Positions 42,378 to 54,066 of a DNA stretch of 64,000 nucleotides are shown here, in pieces. Both the position numbers and the translations under genes were made by a program. The notes under the pieces are model-generated. The model made no database searches, was not told where the DNA came from, and worked only from the letters and a program-made list of their open reading frames with translations. Every line of letters starts with the position of its first letter. Within the stretch, counting starts at the first letter, position 1. The stretch comes from JAVWHX01 sp036639875 (GTDB lineage: Bacteria; Bacillota_I; Bacilli_A; Erysipelotrichales; Coprobacillaceae), in the NCBI GenBank assembly GCA_036639875.1, contig JAVWHX010000001.1, positions 1-64,000 on the forward strand, in the 5' to 3' direction.

Positions 42378-43451
42378 ATGGAACAAATCATAAGAACAAT
42401 TATTTATTGTAATGCATTGCCTATTGTCCTGTTAGTTATTTTTCTTGTCCTTGTTAGATATAACCCTTTATTTAACAGAAGACAATCCCGTTTGTTTACA
42501 TTAGCGGCATGTACAGTCTTATTTATGATATTTGTTGTTATATTTGATTACTTCTTTACATATTTCCGTTATCAACCTTTTGTTTCTTTTAGAACAATTA
42601 CTACTTTTTTAAACTTTGCATTTTCTCCACTGATTCCTATTTTTCTTGATAAAATTTCTAATCAAGAAAAAAGTAAATGGTATATTTATGTTCCGTTTTT
42701 TATAAATACAGGATTATGTTTATTAAGTATAGTAAATGGTGTTATCTTCTCAATTGGACCAACCAATGGTTATGGCCGTGGAATCCTATTCTTTGTTCCA
42801 TTTATGACAACACTGTTCTATATTCTTGTATTGTTTGTTCGTTCTAGTTATCGTTATCTACGCAGTCGTTTTTCAGAAAGAATATTCTTAATGGTTACAA
42901 TTTGTTTGTTAATTGGTTCAATGGTTTTGGAAATCGTTTATTATTATTTATTCTTTGTTTGGACAACTGTTGCAATAACACTACCTCTTTATTATTTACT
43001 GCTTAATATTAACCAATCTATTATTGACCCATTGACAAGGTCTTATAATCGTTTAATGTATAACAAGGATATTGAAAGAATTGATGGCAAAAAGAAATGT
43101 ATTGTTGCTTTATTAGATATAAATAATTTTAAGTTGGTTAATGATAATTATGGGCATGATTTTGGAGATAAATATCTCATTAATTTTGTATCACTTATTA
43201 ACCATAGTTTACCAAGTACGAGTTCTATATATCGAATTGGTGGTGATGAGTTTATTATCATTTCTAAAACATCTGACTTAGAAAAGACAGCGAACCATTT
43301 AGCATTCGCCAAAAAAGAGGCCTTGAAGAATGATATGGATTTCTCTTATGGAATCGATATGTATATGCCAAATCAGGAATTCAGCGAGTTTATTAAACAT
43401 ATTGATCAACTCATGTATCAAAACAAAAAGAAAGATAAAGAAGGAAAGTAA
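42378..43451 (+). CDS. Membrane-anchored GGDEF diguanylate cyclase
   Basis: The 357-residue protein has six to seven hydrophobic segments (residues 1-215) and a GGDEF domain (about 220-355). The signature reads RIGGDEFIII with a normal metal segment (LDINNFKLVNDNYGHDFGD). No RxxD inhibitory site precedes the signature (the position reads STSS). The membrane part resembles a 5TM/7TM sensor of unknown input. The start follows GAGGAGG. It is one of three GGDEF proteins in the window. Confidence 0.92.
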   Translation: MEQIIRTIIYCNALPIVLLVIFLVLVRYNPLFNRRQSRLFTLAACTVLFMIFVVIFDYFFTYFRYQPFVSFRTITTFLNFAFSPLIPIFLDKISNQEKSKWYIYVPFFINTGLCLLSIVNGVIFSIGPTNGYGRGILFFVPFMTTLFYILVLFVRSSYRYLRSRFSERIFLMVTICLLIGSMVLEIVYYYLFFVWTTVAITLPLYYLLLNINQSIIDPLTRSYNRLMYNKDIERIDGKKKCIVALLDINNFKLVNDNYGHDFGDKYLINFVSLINHSLPSTSSIYRIGGDEFIIISKTSDLEKTANHLAFAKKEALKNDMDFSYGIDMYMPNQEFSEFIKHIDQLMYQNKKKDKEGK

Positions 43452-43475
43452 CGACTTGTTACAATCCTTCTTTTT
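43440..43475 (+). terminator. Intrinsic terminator after the GGDEF gene
   Basis: GAAGGA and GTAAC (43440-43452) pair with GTTAC and TCCTTC (43458-43470), followed by TTTTT. The stem begins before the stop codon. Confidence 0.8.
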
Positions 43476-43505
43476 GCATAATAATTTATGCTTAATCACG
43501 TAATG

Positions 43506-43919
43506 TTATTTTTTATGCGCTTCTTCTTTTGTTGTATGGATAGTGCCAAATGGATGACGTGGTGGACCATAAACAGAAGTCAATTTTAATGGACAATTAC
43601 CAATATTTATAATATTATGCCACATACCAGCAGGAATGAAAACAGCTTCACCTGTACATAATTGCCATTCATTCATTTGACATTGTTCCTTCCCTACCAT
43701 CACGTAACCATATCCCTCTTCAATACGAATATACTGATCAGTTTCGTTATGAATTTCTAAACCAATTTCATCACAAACAGGAATAGACATTAATGTTAAT
43801 TGTAAATGTTGACCAGTCCAAAATGCAGTACGATAATTCTGATTGTTCTTTGATGCACAGTACATATTGTCTACATGTACTTGACATCCAAAATCACTTT
43901 GATTGATATAATAGTTCAT
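43506..43919 (-). CDS. Cupin-domain protein
   Basis: The 137-residue single-domain cupin has the two barrel motifs as EGYGYVMVGKEQCQMNEWQLCTGEAVFIPAGMWHNIIN (given in parts: EGYGYVMVG, AVFIPAGMWHN). The second motif keeps the His and the aromatic typical of metal-binding sugar-isomerase-like cupins. The first His pair is missing, replaced by Glu and Tyr. Function is unknown. No strong Shine-Dalgarno precedes the ATG at 43919. Confidence 0.78.
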   Translation of the reverse strand: MNYYINQSDFGCQVHVDNMYCASKNNQNYRTAFWTGQHLQLTLMSIPVCDEIGLEIHNETDQYIRIEEGYGYVMVGKEQCQMNEWQLCTGEAVFIPAGMWHNIINIGNCPLKLTSVYGPPRHPFGTIHTTKEEAHKK

Positions 43920-44076
43920 TGTTTAGCAGAATATAAAATTCCTATCTCCCTTCATCATACTATATGAATAAATATCATAAATGTTCATTCACTTATTTTC
44001 ATATATTGAAGAAAACTTGCTTAACATTATAAAACTCAGTATACTAAATATAACATAAACAAAGGAGAGTTTTATT

Positions 44077-44775
44077 ATGAAATTAATTATTGAAAAAGAT
44101 GAAAAACAAATGAGCGAAAGTGCTATGTTTATCCTTTTAGGAGCAATGATGCAAGATAAACGTGTTAATATTTCATTAACATCTGGACGTTCACCTAAAA
44201 CAATGTATAACAGGATGATTCCATATGTAAAGAATCAAGAGAAGTTCAATGATATTCAATACTATTTATTTGATGAAAACCCATATATTGATGAAGAATA
44301 TGGTCCTAATTGGAATGAAATGCAAGATCTGTTTTTTAAAGAAGCAAATATTCCAAATGAACGCATTCATATTATGAATGATGATAATTATTTGGATTTT
44401 GATAAACAAATACGTGATGCTGGAGATATTGATGTTATGGTTATTGGATTAGGTCATGATGGGCATTTCTGTGGGAACTGTCCACGTTGCACCCCATTTG
44501 ATAGTTATACATATAAATTAGATTTCAAAGAAAAACAAGCCGTTAACCCAACTTACGCAGATAGACCTAGACAGCCTTTCACTCTTACAATGGGTCCTAA
44601 AAGTTTAATGCGTGTTAAACATTTGGTAATGATTGTAAACGGAAAAGAAAAAGCAGAAATATTCAAAAGATTTATGGAAGAACCAATAAATCAAGATATC
44701 CCTGCTACTATTTTAAAATTACATCCTAATTTTACAGTTATTTGTGATCAAGATGCAGCTAGCTTATTAAAGTAA
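44077..44775 (+). CDS. Glucosamine-6-phosphate deaminase/6-phosphogluconolactonase family protein
   Basis: The 232-residue protein has the NagB/RpiA/SugB fold: NISLTSGRSPKTMYNRMI near residue 31 and IGLGHDGHFCGNCPRCTPF near residue 123. The GxGxDGH catalytic motif is intact, but the following segment has a CGNCPRC insert instead of the usual FNEP of NagB or SLFP of lactonases. The substrate cannot be assigned. The start follows AAAGGAGAG. It is a single-gene unit. Confidence 0.82.
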   Translation: MKLIIEKDEKQMSESAMFILLGAMMQDKRVNISLTSGRSPKTMYNRMIPYVKNQEKFNDIQYYLFDENPYIDEEYGPNWNEMQDLFFKEANIPNERIHIMNDDNYLDFDKQIRDAGDIDVMVIGLGHDGHFCGNCPRCTPFDSYTYKLDFKEKQAVNPTYADRPRQPFTLTMGPKSLMRVKHLVMIVNGKEKAEIFKRFMEEPINQDIPATILKLHPNFTVICDQDAASLLK

Positions 44776-44804
44776 AAATCCAGTGAGATAAACTGGATTT
44801 TTTA
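44774..44804. terminator. Bidirectional terminator
   Basis: AAATCCAG (44776-44783) pairs with CTGGATTT (44793-44800), with A/T runs on both sides, between the NagB-like gene and the convergent gene. Confidence 0.8.
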
Positions 44805-44806
44805 TA

Positions 44807-45223
44807 CTAATCGTTTTCTGAGTAGATAACTACTTCTTTACTTTCTTTTGGTAAATAGAATTTCTTCCATCCTTTTTGATCTTCATTTTCATCAAAAGGA
44901 ATAAATGTTAACATTGTTTCATTACTACTTTCTTTATTTTGAGTTAAATAGTAATATTTACCTTCAAATACAATAATTCTACGAATTCTTTCAGGATAAC
45001 TCTCTCTATTAATTCTATACCCTAAATAATCAGGAATATCGTATTCCGGAATATTTTTAATCGTTCTATGTTCTGAAAAACCAACATAATACTTTGTACC
45101 AAGCTCTTCAAGTCTCGGTGCTTTTTCTTTTTCTAGAACTAAGATCAACTTATTTCTCCAAATTTCTAATGTTCCAACAAATTCTAAACCTTGATTTTCT
45201 TGTCCTGTCATTTCTTTTCCCAT
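44807..45223 (-). CDS. Hypothetical protein
   Basis: The 138-residue soluble protein is rich in beta pattern and charged residues, and I do not recognise it. GTG at 45232 is possible, but ATG at 45223 gives MGKEMTGQENQG. The Shine-Dalgarno is weak (GAAGTGG). A good promoter lies 118 bases upstream. In that leader (minus strand) a 12-codon frame MTNQKYNKRIMN follows GAAAGG, a possible leader peptide. Confidence 0.55.
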   Translation of the reverse strand: MGKEMTGQENQGLEFVGTLEIWRNKLILVLEKEKAPRLEELGTKYYVGFSEHRTIKNIPEYDIPDYLGYRINRESYPERIRRIIVFEGKYYYLTQNKESSNETMLTFIPFDENEDQKGWKKFYLPKESKEVVIYSEND

Positions 45224-45340
45224 GTTTACCACTTCTATGATATTTGAAGGCTAATTCATGATTCTTTTATTATATTTCTGATTAGTCATTAAAAAGCCTT
45301 TCAATATATCTATGTGGCCCTTTCAATATTTTATAACTAT

Positions 45341-45370
45341 ATTATAGCACAATATCATAACAGTTGTTAA
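45341..45370 (-). promoter_or_regulatory. Candidate promoter upstream of the 44807-45223 gene
   Basis: TTAACA (complement of 45365-45370) and TATAAT (complement of 45341-45346) are separated by 18 bases. The rest of the 45224-45499 gap holds a short direct repeat (TTTCAATAT at two sites) but no gene. Confidence 0.6.
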
Positions 45371-45499
45371 TATTTTTTACATACTTATCAAATCTTATAA
45401 TAAATCATTTTTCTATAATGAAATATTAACATAAATAAACAAATAAAAAATATAAAAAAGAAGAATTATCATATCAACAATCCCTCTTCACTATATTTT

Positions 45500-46846
45500 T
45501 TATTTTGATAATCTCACAATTGATTCAATATGATGACTTTGTGGGAACATATCAACAGGTTGACAAATATCTGCCTTATATCCATTTTCTTGAAGATAAG
45601 CAATATCTCTTGCCTGAGTAGCAACATCACAAGAAATATAAACAATCTTATCAGGTGATAAAGTTAATAATTGTTCTAAGAATAAAGGTGAACATCCTTT
45701 TCTTGGTGGATCAATCATAACAACATCGACTTTTATATCCTTTTCAGCAAATTCAATCATAAAGTCTCCAGCATCTTGACAGGCAAACTCAACATTCTCA
45801 ATATGATTTCTTTTAGCATTTTGTTTAGCATCTTTCACTGCTTGTTGGATAACTTCAACGCCATATACTTTGTTAACATATTGCGCTAATGAAAGAGCAA
45901 TTGTCCCTATTCCACAATAAGCATCAATGACAATATCATCCTTTTTAAAATCAGCAAATTCAATAGCTTTCTTATATAATGTTTCTACTTGAATTGGATT
46001 CACTTGATAGAATGATTGAGTAGAAATACGATAAGTATTTCCTAATAAAACATCTTCAATATAACCATTACCATATAATGTACGATTTTCATGTCCTAAA
46101 ATAACATTATCATATCTCTTATTAATATTATGTACAATACTTGTAAGATGTGGAAATTCTTTAACAAGAGTTTCTTTTATCATTTCCATACCTTTTACAT
46201 TATTCTTAGAAGTAATAAGCACTAACATTAATTCTTTAGTAGTATGAGCTGATTTAACCAAAATATGTCTAATATTACCAACACGTTTGACTTTGTCATA
46301 AGGAATTTCTCCAACTTGTATTAATAATTCTTTTACTCTTTTGACTAATAAGTTAGATTCATCATTTTGAATATAACATGTCTCCATAGGAATGATATCA
46401 TTTGTATGTTGTTTATAGAAACCAGTTACTATTTTATTCTTTTGAAACCCTACAGGTACTTGTACTTTATTCCTATAATACCAAGATTCATCCATCATTA
46501 AACAAGGAAGAACTTCCACATCACAATGACCAATACGTTTTAAAGTATCATTAATTCTTTTTGTTTTAAAAGCTTGTTGTCCTTCAACAGTTAAATGTTG
46601 AATATGACATCCACCACATTGTATAAACAAAGGACACTTAGGTTCACAACGATAAGGACTTCTTTCAATAATTTCAATCAATCTTCCAATTGCATAATTC
46701 TTAACAACTTTAATAATCTTAATCTTTGCAACCTCATCAAGCAATAATCCCTTAACAAAAACAGGGAAATTATCAATCTTAACAACTCCTTGTGCATCAT
46801 GTGTATAATCAATACACTTTCCTTCTAAATATTCATTCTTTTGCAT
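45500..46846 (-). CDS. rlmD: TrmA/RlmD-family 23S rRNA (uracil-5-)-methyltransferase
   Basis: The 448-residue protein has an N-terminal TRAM domain (residues 1-60), a [4Fe-4S] cysteine cluster (CEPKCPLFIQCGGC near 75), an SAM motif (VIDAYCGIGTIALSL near 307), DPPRKGC near 387 and the catalytic ISCDVATQARD near 412. It lies downstream of gatCAB as in other Firmicutes. The B. subtilis counterpart (RlmCD) methylates two 23S uridines. ATG 46846 fits GGGAGG. Confidence 0.92.
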   Translation of the reverse strand: MQKNEYLEGKCIDYTHDAQGVVKIDNFPVFVKGLLLDEVAKIKIIKVVKNYAIGRLIEIIERSPYRCEPKCPLFIQCGGCHIQHLTVEGQQAFKTKRINDTLKRIGHCDVEVLPCLMMDESWYYRNKVQVPVGFQKNKIVTGFYKQHTNDIIPMETCYIQNDESNLLVKRVKELLIQVGEIPYDKVKRVGNIRHILVKSAHTTKELMLVLITSKNNVKGMEMIKETLVKEFPHLTSIVHNINKRYDNVILGHENRTLYGNGYIEDVLLGNTYRISTQSFYQVNPIQVETLYKKAIEFADFKKDDIVIDAYCGIGTIALSLAQYVNKVYGVEVIQQAVKDAKQNAKRNHIENVEFACQDAGDFMIEFAEKDIKVDVVMIDPPRKGCSPLFLEQLLTLSPDKIVYISCDVATQARDIAYLQENGYKADICQPVDMFPQSHHIESIVRLSK

Positions 46847-46881
46847 TTCTCTTCCTCCCAAAAAAAACGAGCAATGCCCGT

Positions 46882-47613
46882 TTATTTTTTATCCTTTAAT
46901 GTTTCTTGTGCTGCCTCTTTAGAAGTCTCATCTTTTACTGAAGCAAGTGTATATGAGAACTCATCATTTTGTGTGTGTTTTGTTCCATAAATCGGAAAAT
47001 CTGAAGAATCAGTTGACTCTAAAAACAAATTCACTTCATATTGAGGAGCATTATTTATATACCCAAATAAAGTACTATATGTCTTTCCTTCTTCTTTCGT
47101 TTTTCCTACTAAATCATCTAAAGTTTTAACAGCCTCTTCAGCAATCTTTTGAGCTTTCTTAGTATCCATTTTTTCTTTATAGATAATATCAACCTTTAAC
47201 TGTTTACATTCAATATCTAAAGTAATATCTTTGATTTCAGAATATTTTTCTTTCACAGTTGTTGCTGCAGCAGTACGTAAATCTTTATTGATTTCAGTTT
47301 CTAATCCAGCACATCTATTTCCATAAACAGGACCTTCATTACTTGATACTGCAAAAATATAAACCATAAAAACTATGAAAATAACACTTAAACCTATTAA
47401 AGCGTAATGCCACCATTTCCATACAAACTTTTTCTTCTTTTTAGCCATAAGAGAATCATCTCCATCATTGCTTTCTTCAACATATTCAATTGTATCTTCT
47501 TTTATTTGAGATTGTTGATTTTTACTAAAATCATCTGTTATAAATGATTCATCAAAACTATTGTTTTCAACATTAGATTCATTCTCATCATCAAATTCAA
47601 ATTTTTTTGCCAT
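46882..47613 (-). CDS. Hypothetical single-span membrane protein
   Basis: The 243-residue protein has an acidic, low-complexity N-terminus (residues 1-50), a KKKKK tract and one membrane helix (WKWWHYALIGLSVIFIVFMVYIFAV near 66-90), then an extracytoplasmic domain of mixed beta/alpha pattern. I do not recognise it. The ATG at 47613 is preferred on its spacing from GGTTGGTG. It lies between gatB and the methyltransferase in the same operon direction. Confidence 0.65.
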   Translation of the reverse strand: MAKKFEFDDENESNVENNSFDESFITDDFSKNQQSQIKEDTIEYVEESNDGDDSLMAKKKKKFVWKWWHYALIGLSVIFIVFMVYIFAVSSNEGPVYGNRCAGLETEINKDLRTAAATTVKEKYSEIKDITLDIECKQLKVDIIYKEKMDTKKAQKIAEEAVKTLDDLVGKTKEEGKTYSTLFGYINNAPQYEVNLFLESTDSSDFPIYGTKHTQNDEFSYTLASVKDETSKEAAQETLKDKK

Positions 47614-47668
47614 ATTTATCACCAACCTTCTTACATTCTACCAAAATTTAAGAGAAATGTATAGAATA

Positions 47669-49102
47669 TTATTGAGTTCTTTCCTTTAATAAAGAAATAA
47701 GAATTTGACTTGTCATAGATGGATTTGCTTGTCCACCAGTCTTTTTCATGATTTGTCCTACTAAGAATCCAACTGCTCTATCTTTACCAGCAGCATAATC
47801 TTGAATAGATTGTTCATTAACATCCAATATCTCATTAATAATCTTTTTAAGTTCATCAGGATTAGAAATTTGTTTCATTCCTTTTTCTTCAATAATCACT
47901 TCTGGATCTTTTCCTTCATTTATTAAACACTCAAAAACAATCTTTGCTTGTTTTGAAGAAATGATTCCATCTTGGATAAAAGAAATCATTTTTGCTAAAT
48001 ACTCAGGAGTTAACTTTGTTTCACTTAAAGTTATATTTTCCTTATTTAAGTATGCTTGAACTTCTCCTAACAACCAGTTACATATCAATTTATATTCTTG
48101 ACAAGATATAATAACTTTTTCATAAAAATCTGAAACTTCTTTATTAGAAACCAAAATATGAGCATCTGTTTTAGGTAAACCATGTTTATTTATATATAAT
48201 GCTTCTCTTTCATCAGCAAACATTGGTAATTGATTTTTAATATCTTCTACCCATTGATGTGAAATTCTAATTGGTAAAATATTTGGTTCAGTATAATATT
48301 TATAATCAACTGCATCGCCTTTTGCACGCATCATAATTGTTTCTTTCTTTTCTTCATCAAAACGTCTTGTTTCTTGTAAAACTTCTTGACCTTGAATTAA
48401 TACTTTTTCTTGTCTTAAAGCCTCAAATTCAATTGCTTTTTGAACATTAGAAATAGAATTCAAATTCTTTATTTCAGTACGGATTCCATACTTATCACTA
48501 CCATAAGGACGTAATGATATATTAACATCACAACGCATTGATCCTTCTTCCATTTTCGCATCAGAAACATCAGTATATAAGAAGATTTGACGTAATTTTT
48601 CTAAGTAAGCAGCCGCTTGAGCCCCACTTCTTATATTAGGTCTTGTAACAATTTCGATAAGAGGAATACCAGCACGATTATAATCAATCAATGAATAATC
48701 ATCAAAGTGAAATTGTTTAGCAGTATCTTCTTCCATATGTAATCTTTCAATTTCAATTCGTGTAATAACACCGTCAACTTCAATATCCATATATCCATTT
48801 CTACCAATAGGTCTTTTATCTTGAGTGATTTGAAAACCTTTAGGTAAGTCAGAATAATAGTAATTCTTTCTATCAAAACATAACAGTTCATCAATTTCCA
48901 TATGTAAAGCATGACAAACTCTAATTGCAAATTCAACACCACGTTTATTTAAAACCGGCATAGTTCCAGTCATTCCCATATCAACTTCATTGATTTTTGT
49001 GTTGACTTCTTCTCCAAAAGTAACAGGTGAAGCAGAAAACATCTTAGAATGAGTTTTAAGTTCACAGTGAACTTCTAATCCAATAACTTGTTCAAAATTC
49101 AT
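47669..49102 (-). CDS. gatB: Aspartyl/glutamyl-tRNA amidotransferase subunit B
   Basis: The 477-residue subunit phosphorylates misacylated Glu-tRNA-Gln or Asp-tRNA-Asn and uses ammonia from GatA. It shows the EVHCELKTHSKMFS start, the GSMRCDVNISLRP motif near residue 190 and the GatB/YqeY C-terminal tail ending KKTGGQANPSMTSQILISLL (in parts: KKTGGQANPS). The gatA-gatB spacing is three bases. Length is normal. Confidence 0.97.
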   Translation of the reverse strand: MNFEQVIGLEVHCELKTHSKMFSASPVTFGEEVNTKINEVDMGMTGTMPVLNKRGVEFAIRVCHALHMEIDELLCFDRKNYYYSDLPKGFQITQDKRPIGRNGYMDIEVDGVITRIEIERLHMEEDTAKQFHFDDYSLIDYNRAGIPLIEIVTRPNIRSGAQAAAYLEKLRQIFLYTDVSDAKMEEGSMRCDVNISLRPYGSDKYGIRTEIKNLNSISNVQKAIEFEALRQEKVLIQGQEVLQETRRFDEEKKETIMMRAKGDAVDYKYYTEPNILPIRISHQWVEDIKNQLPMFADEREALYINKHGLPKTDAHILVSNKEVSDFYEKVIISCQEYKLICNWLLGEVQAYLNKENITLSETKLTPEYLAKMISFIQDGIISSKQAKIVFECLINEGKDPEVIIEEKGMKQISNPDELKKIINEILDVNEQSIQDYAAGKDRAVGFLVGQIMKKTGGQANPSMTSQILISLLKERTQ

Positions 49103-49105
49103 CTT

Positions 49106-50548
49106 CTACCCCTCCCTTGAAAATTGATTTTTTAAACCTAATGCATTTTCTAAAGCATAGGCAACATTAAGAACTGTTTGTTCTTCAAAAATACGTCCAG
49201 TTAAATTAATTGCAATTGGCATTTTATCAACAAAACCACTAGGCATAGAAAGACTAGGAGTCCCAGCAAAATTAGCTAATGCTAAATGATTTTCTAAAAT
49301 TAAATATTCATCACTTAATCGATCATCAGTTGCTTCATCAACCTTTGGTGCAATACCACCACCATTAGGAGTTAAAATAATATCATAATCTTGATAAATC
49401 TTATTTAATTCTTCAACAACCAATCTTCTTACTTTTTGTGCTTTTCTAAACATTCTTTCTTGATTTTCAGTTGCTAGTGCAAGATTACCAAGAATAAAAC
49501 GTCTTTTGATATGATCACCAAAACCATGAGTTCTAGAATTTATCATAACATCATCTGTTGTTTCTCCATCTTGTCTATTACCATATTTAATACCATCTAA
49601 ACAAGAATGATTAGATGTTGCTTCAGAGTTTGCAATAATTGTATACGTAGGAAGCAATGTTCTCATTAAATCAGTAGGCATCGTCACATCAGAAACCTCA
49701 GCCCCCAATTCCTTAAGTTTACCAACAACCATCTCAAAATTATTCTTAACATCCTTATTTCTAATTTCATCACTAACATTCTTTAATACAGCAACCTTGA
49801 TTCCCTGAATAGAATCAGTCAATGAACCAATATAATCTTCTACTTCACGATAACTAGAAGTCATATCATGATCATCTCTCCCAGCAAGTGCTTTTATCAC
49901 AATTGCCATATCTCGTACATTTCTTGTAAAAGCTCCTACATGATCCAAACTAGATGCATATGGAATAACTCCATAACGCGAAATACGACCCCACGTTGGC
50001 TTAAACCCAACAACCCCACAAAATCCTGCAGGTTTTCTAATTGAATCACCAGTATCACTTCCTAAAGCAAATGGAACCACTCCACTTCCTACCAATGCAG
50101 CACTACCACCAGATGATCCCCCCGCAATACGTGTTGAATCCCAAGGATTATAAACAGGTCCAGTTAATGCAGATTTGTTTGTTCCACCCATAGCGAGTTC
50201 ATCCATTGATGCTTTACCAGTTAAACACACACCATGTTGATTTAACAATTCAACAACATGAGCATTATAAATAGGAACATAGTTCTCTAACATACGACTA
50301 GATGCCGTTGTCTTAATTCCTTTTGTATTATAATTATCTTTTAAAACATAAGGAATAGCATTTAATACATCATCATATTGAGCATTTTCTAAATCTTTAT
50401 ATGCTTGTTCTTTTGTTATTGTAACAAAAGCATTTAATCTTTTTTGTTGAACTTCAATTTCTTGAAATAATTCATCATAATATGCTTTTTTATCTAATTG
50501 TTTTGATGAAAACAATTCTTGTAATTGTTCTATACTATATTGAATCAT
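49106..50548 (-). CDS. gatA: Aspartyl/glutamyl-tRNA amidotransferase subunit A
   Basis: The 480-residue amidase-signature subunit supplies ammonia. The catalytic Ser-cisSer-Lys triad is visible in PYVLKDNYNTKG near residue 66 and GGSSGGSAALV near 142, with GSDTGDSIRKPAGFCG near 162. The gene overlaps gatC at one base and ends just before gatB. Length is normal. Confidence 0.97.
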   Translation of the reverse strand: MIQYSIEQLQELFSSKQLDKKAYYDELFQEIEVQQKRLNAFVTITKEQAYKDLENAQYDDVLNAIPYVLKDNYNTKGIKTTASSRMLENYVPIYNAHVVELLNQHGVCLTGKASMDELAMGGTNKSALTGPVYNPWDSTRIAGGSSGGSAALVGSGVVPFALGSDTGDSIRKPAGFCGVVGFKPTWGRISRYGVIPYASSLDHVGAFTRNVRDMAIVIKALAGRDDHDMTSSYREVEDYIGSLTDSIQGIKVAVLKNVSDEIRNKDVKNNFEMVVGKLKELGAEVSDVTMPTDLMRTLLPTYTIIANSEATSNHSCLDGIKYGNRQDGETTDDVMINSRTHGFGDHIKRRFILGNLALATENQERMFRKAQKVRRLVVEELNKIYQDYDIILTPNGGGIAPKVDEATDDRLSDEYLILENHLALANFAGTPSLSMPSGFVDKMPIAINLTGRIFEEQTVLNVAYALENALGLKNQFSREG

Positions 50549-50838
50549 TATCCTACCACCTTAGGTACTTTGATTTGATTATCAAGTACACTAGATGCAT
50601 TCTTTAATGCATCTTCTCTACTAATCACATGATTAGGTTCATCTTCCCTCAAATAAGAAGTTTCAATAATATAAGGAAAAGCCAAAGGCTCAACCCCATC
50701 TGTATCAATCACTTCTAAGGCTTGAACATGACTCATAAAAACATTATACTCTTCAACCAATGCATCCATTTCTTCATCAGATACATTAAACATCGTTTTT
50801 CTTCCTAAATCTTTTAACATTTCATTTACATCACTCAT
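50548..50838 (-). CDS. gatC: Aspartyl/glutamyl-tRNA amidotransferase subunit C
   Basis: The 96-residue subunit stabilises GatA-GatB. Visible features include VEPLAFPY near residue 53 and EDEPNHVISREDALKNAS near 65 (in parts: EDEPNHVIS). ATG 50838 follows AGGAGG; an earlier in-frame ATG at 50874 lies in the camS tail and has no such site. Confidence 0.94.
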   Translation of the reverse strand: MSDVNEMLKDLGRKTMFNVSDEEMDALVEEYNVFMSHVQALEVIDTDGVEPLAFPYIIETSYLREDEPNHVISREDALKNASSVLDNQIKVPKVVG

Positions 50839-50848
50839 ATGTTTCCTC

Positions 50849-53943
<3,095 letters not shown>

Positions 53944-54039
53944 TCATTATACCAAAAAATACCTATGAATAAAACAATAAAGACAAAAAATTAAGAAAGA
54001 CAATAACTTTCATTTTTTATCACATATTTCCTTATAAAA

Positions 54040-54064
54040 AGAAAAATCAAATCCTTAGATTTGA
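54040..54064 (-). terminator. Intrinsic terminator of pcrA
   Basis: TCAAATC (54047-54053) pairs with GATTTGA (54058-54064), followed on the minus strand by a T-rich run. It separates pcrA from ligA, so ligA probably has its own promoter in the gap. Confidence 0.75.
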
Positions 54065-54066
54065 CT

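Noticed and set aside
48688..48942. Second minus-strand frame inside gatB (also 52326-52586 inside ligA)
   Set aside because: Out-of-frame overlap with a conserved gene; its leucine/isoleucine-rich translation reflects base composition.
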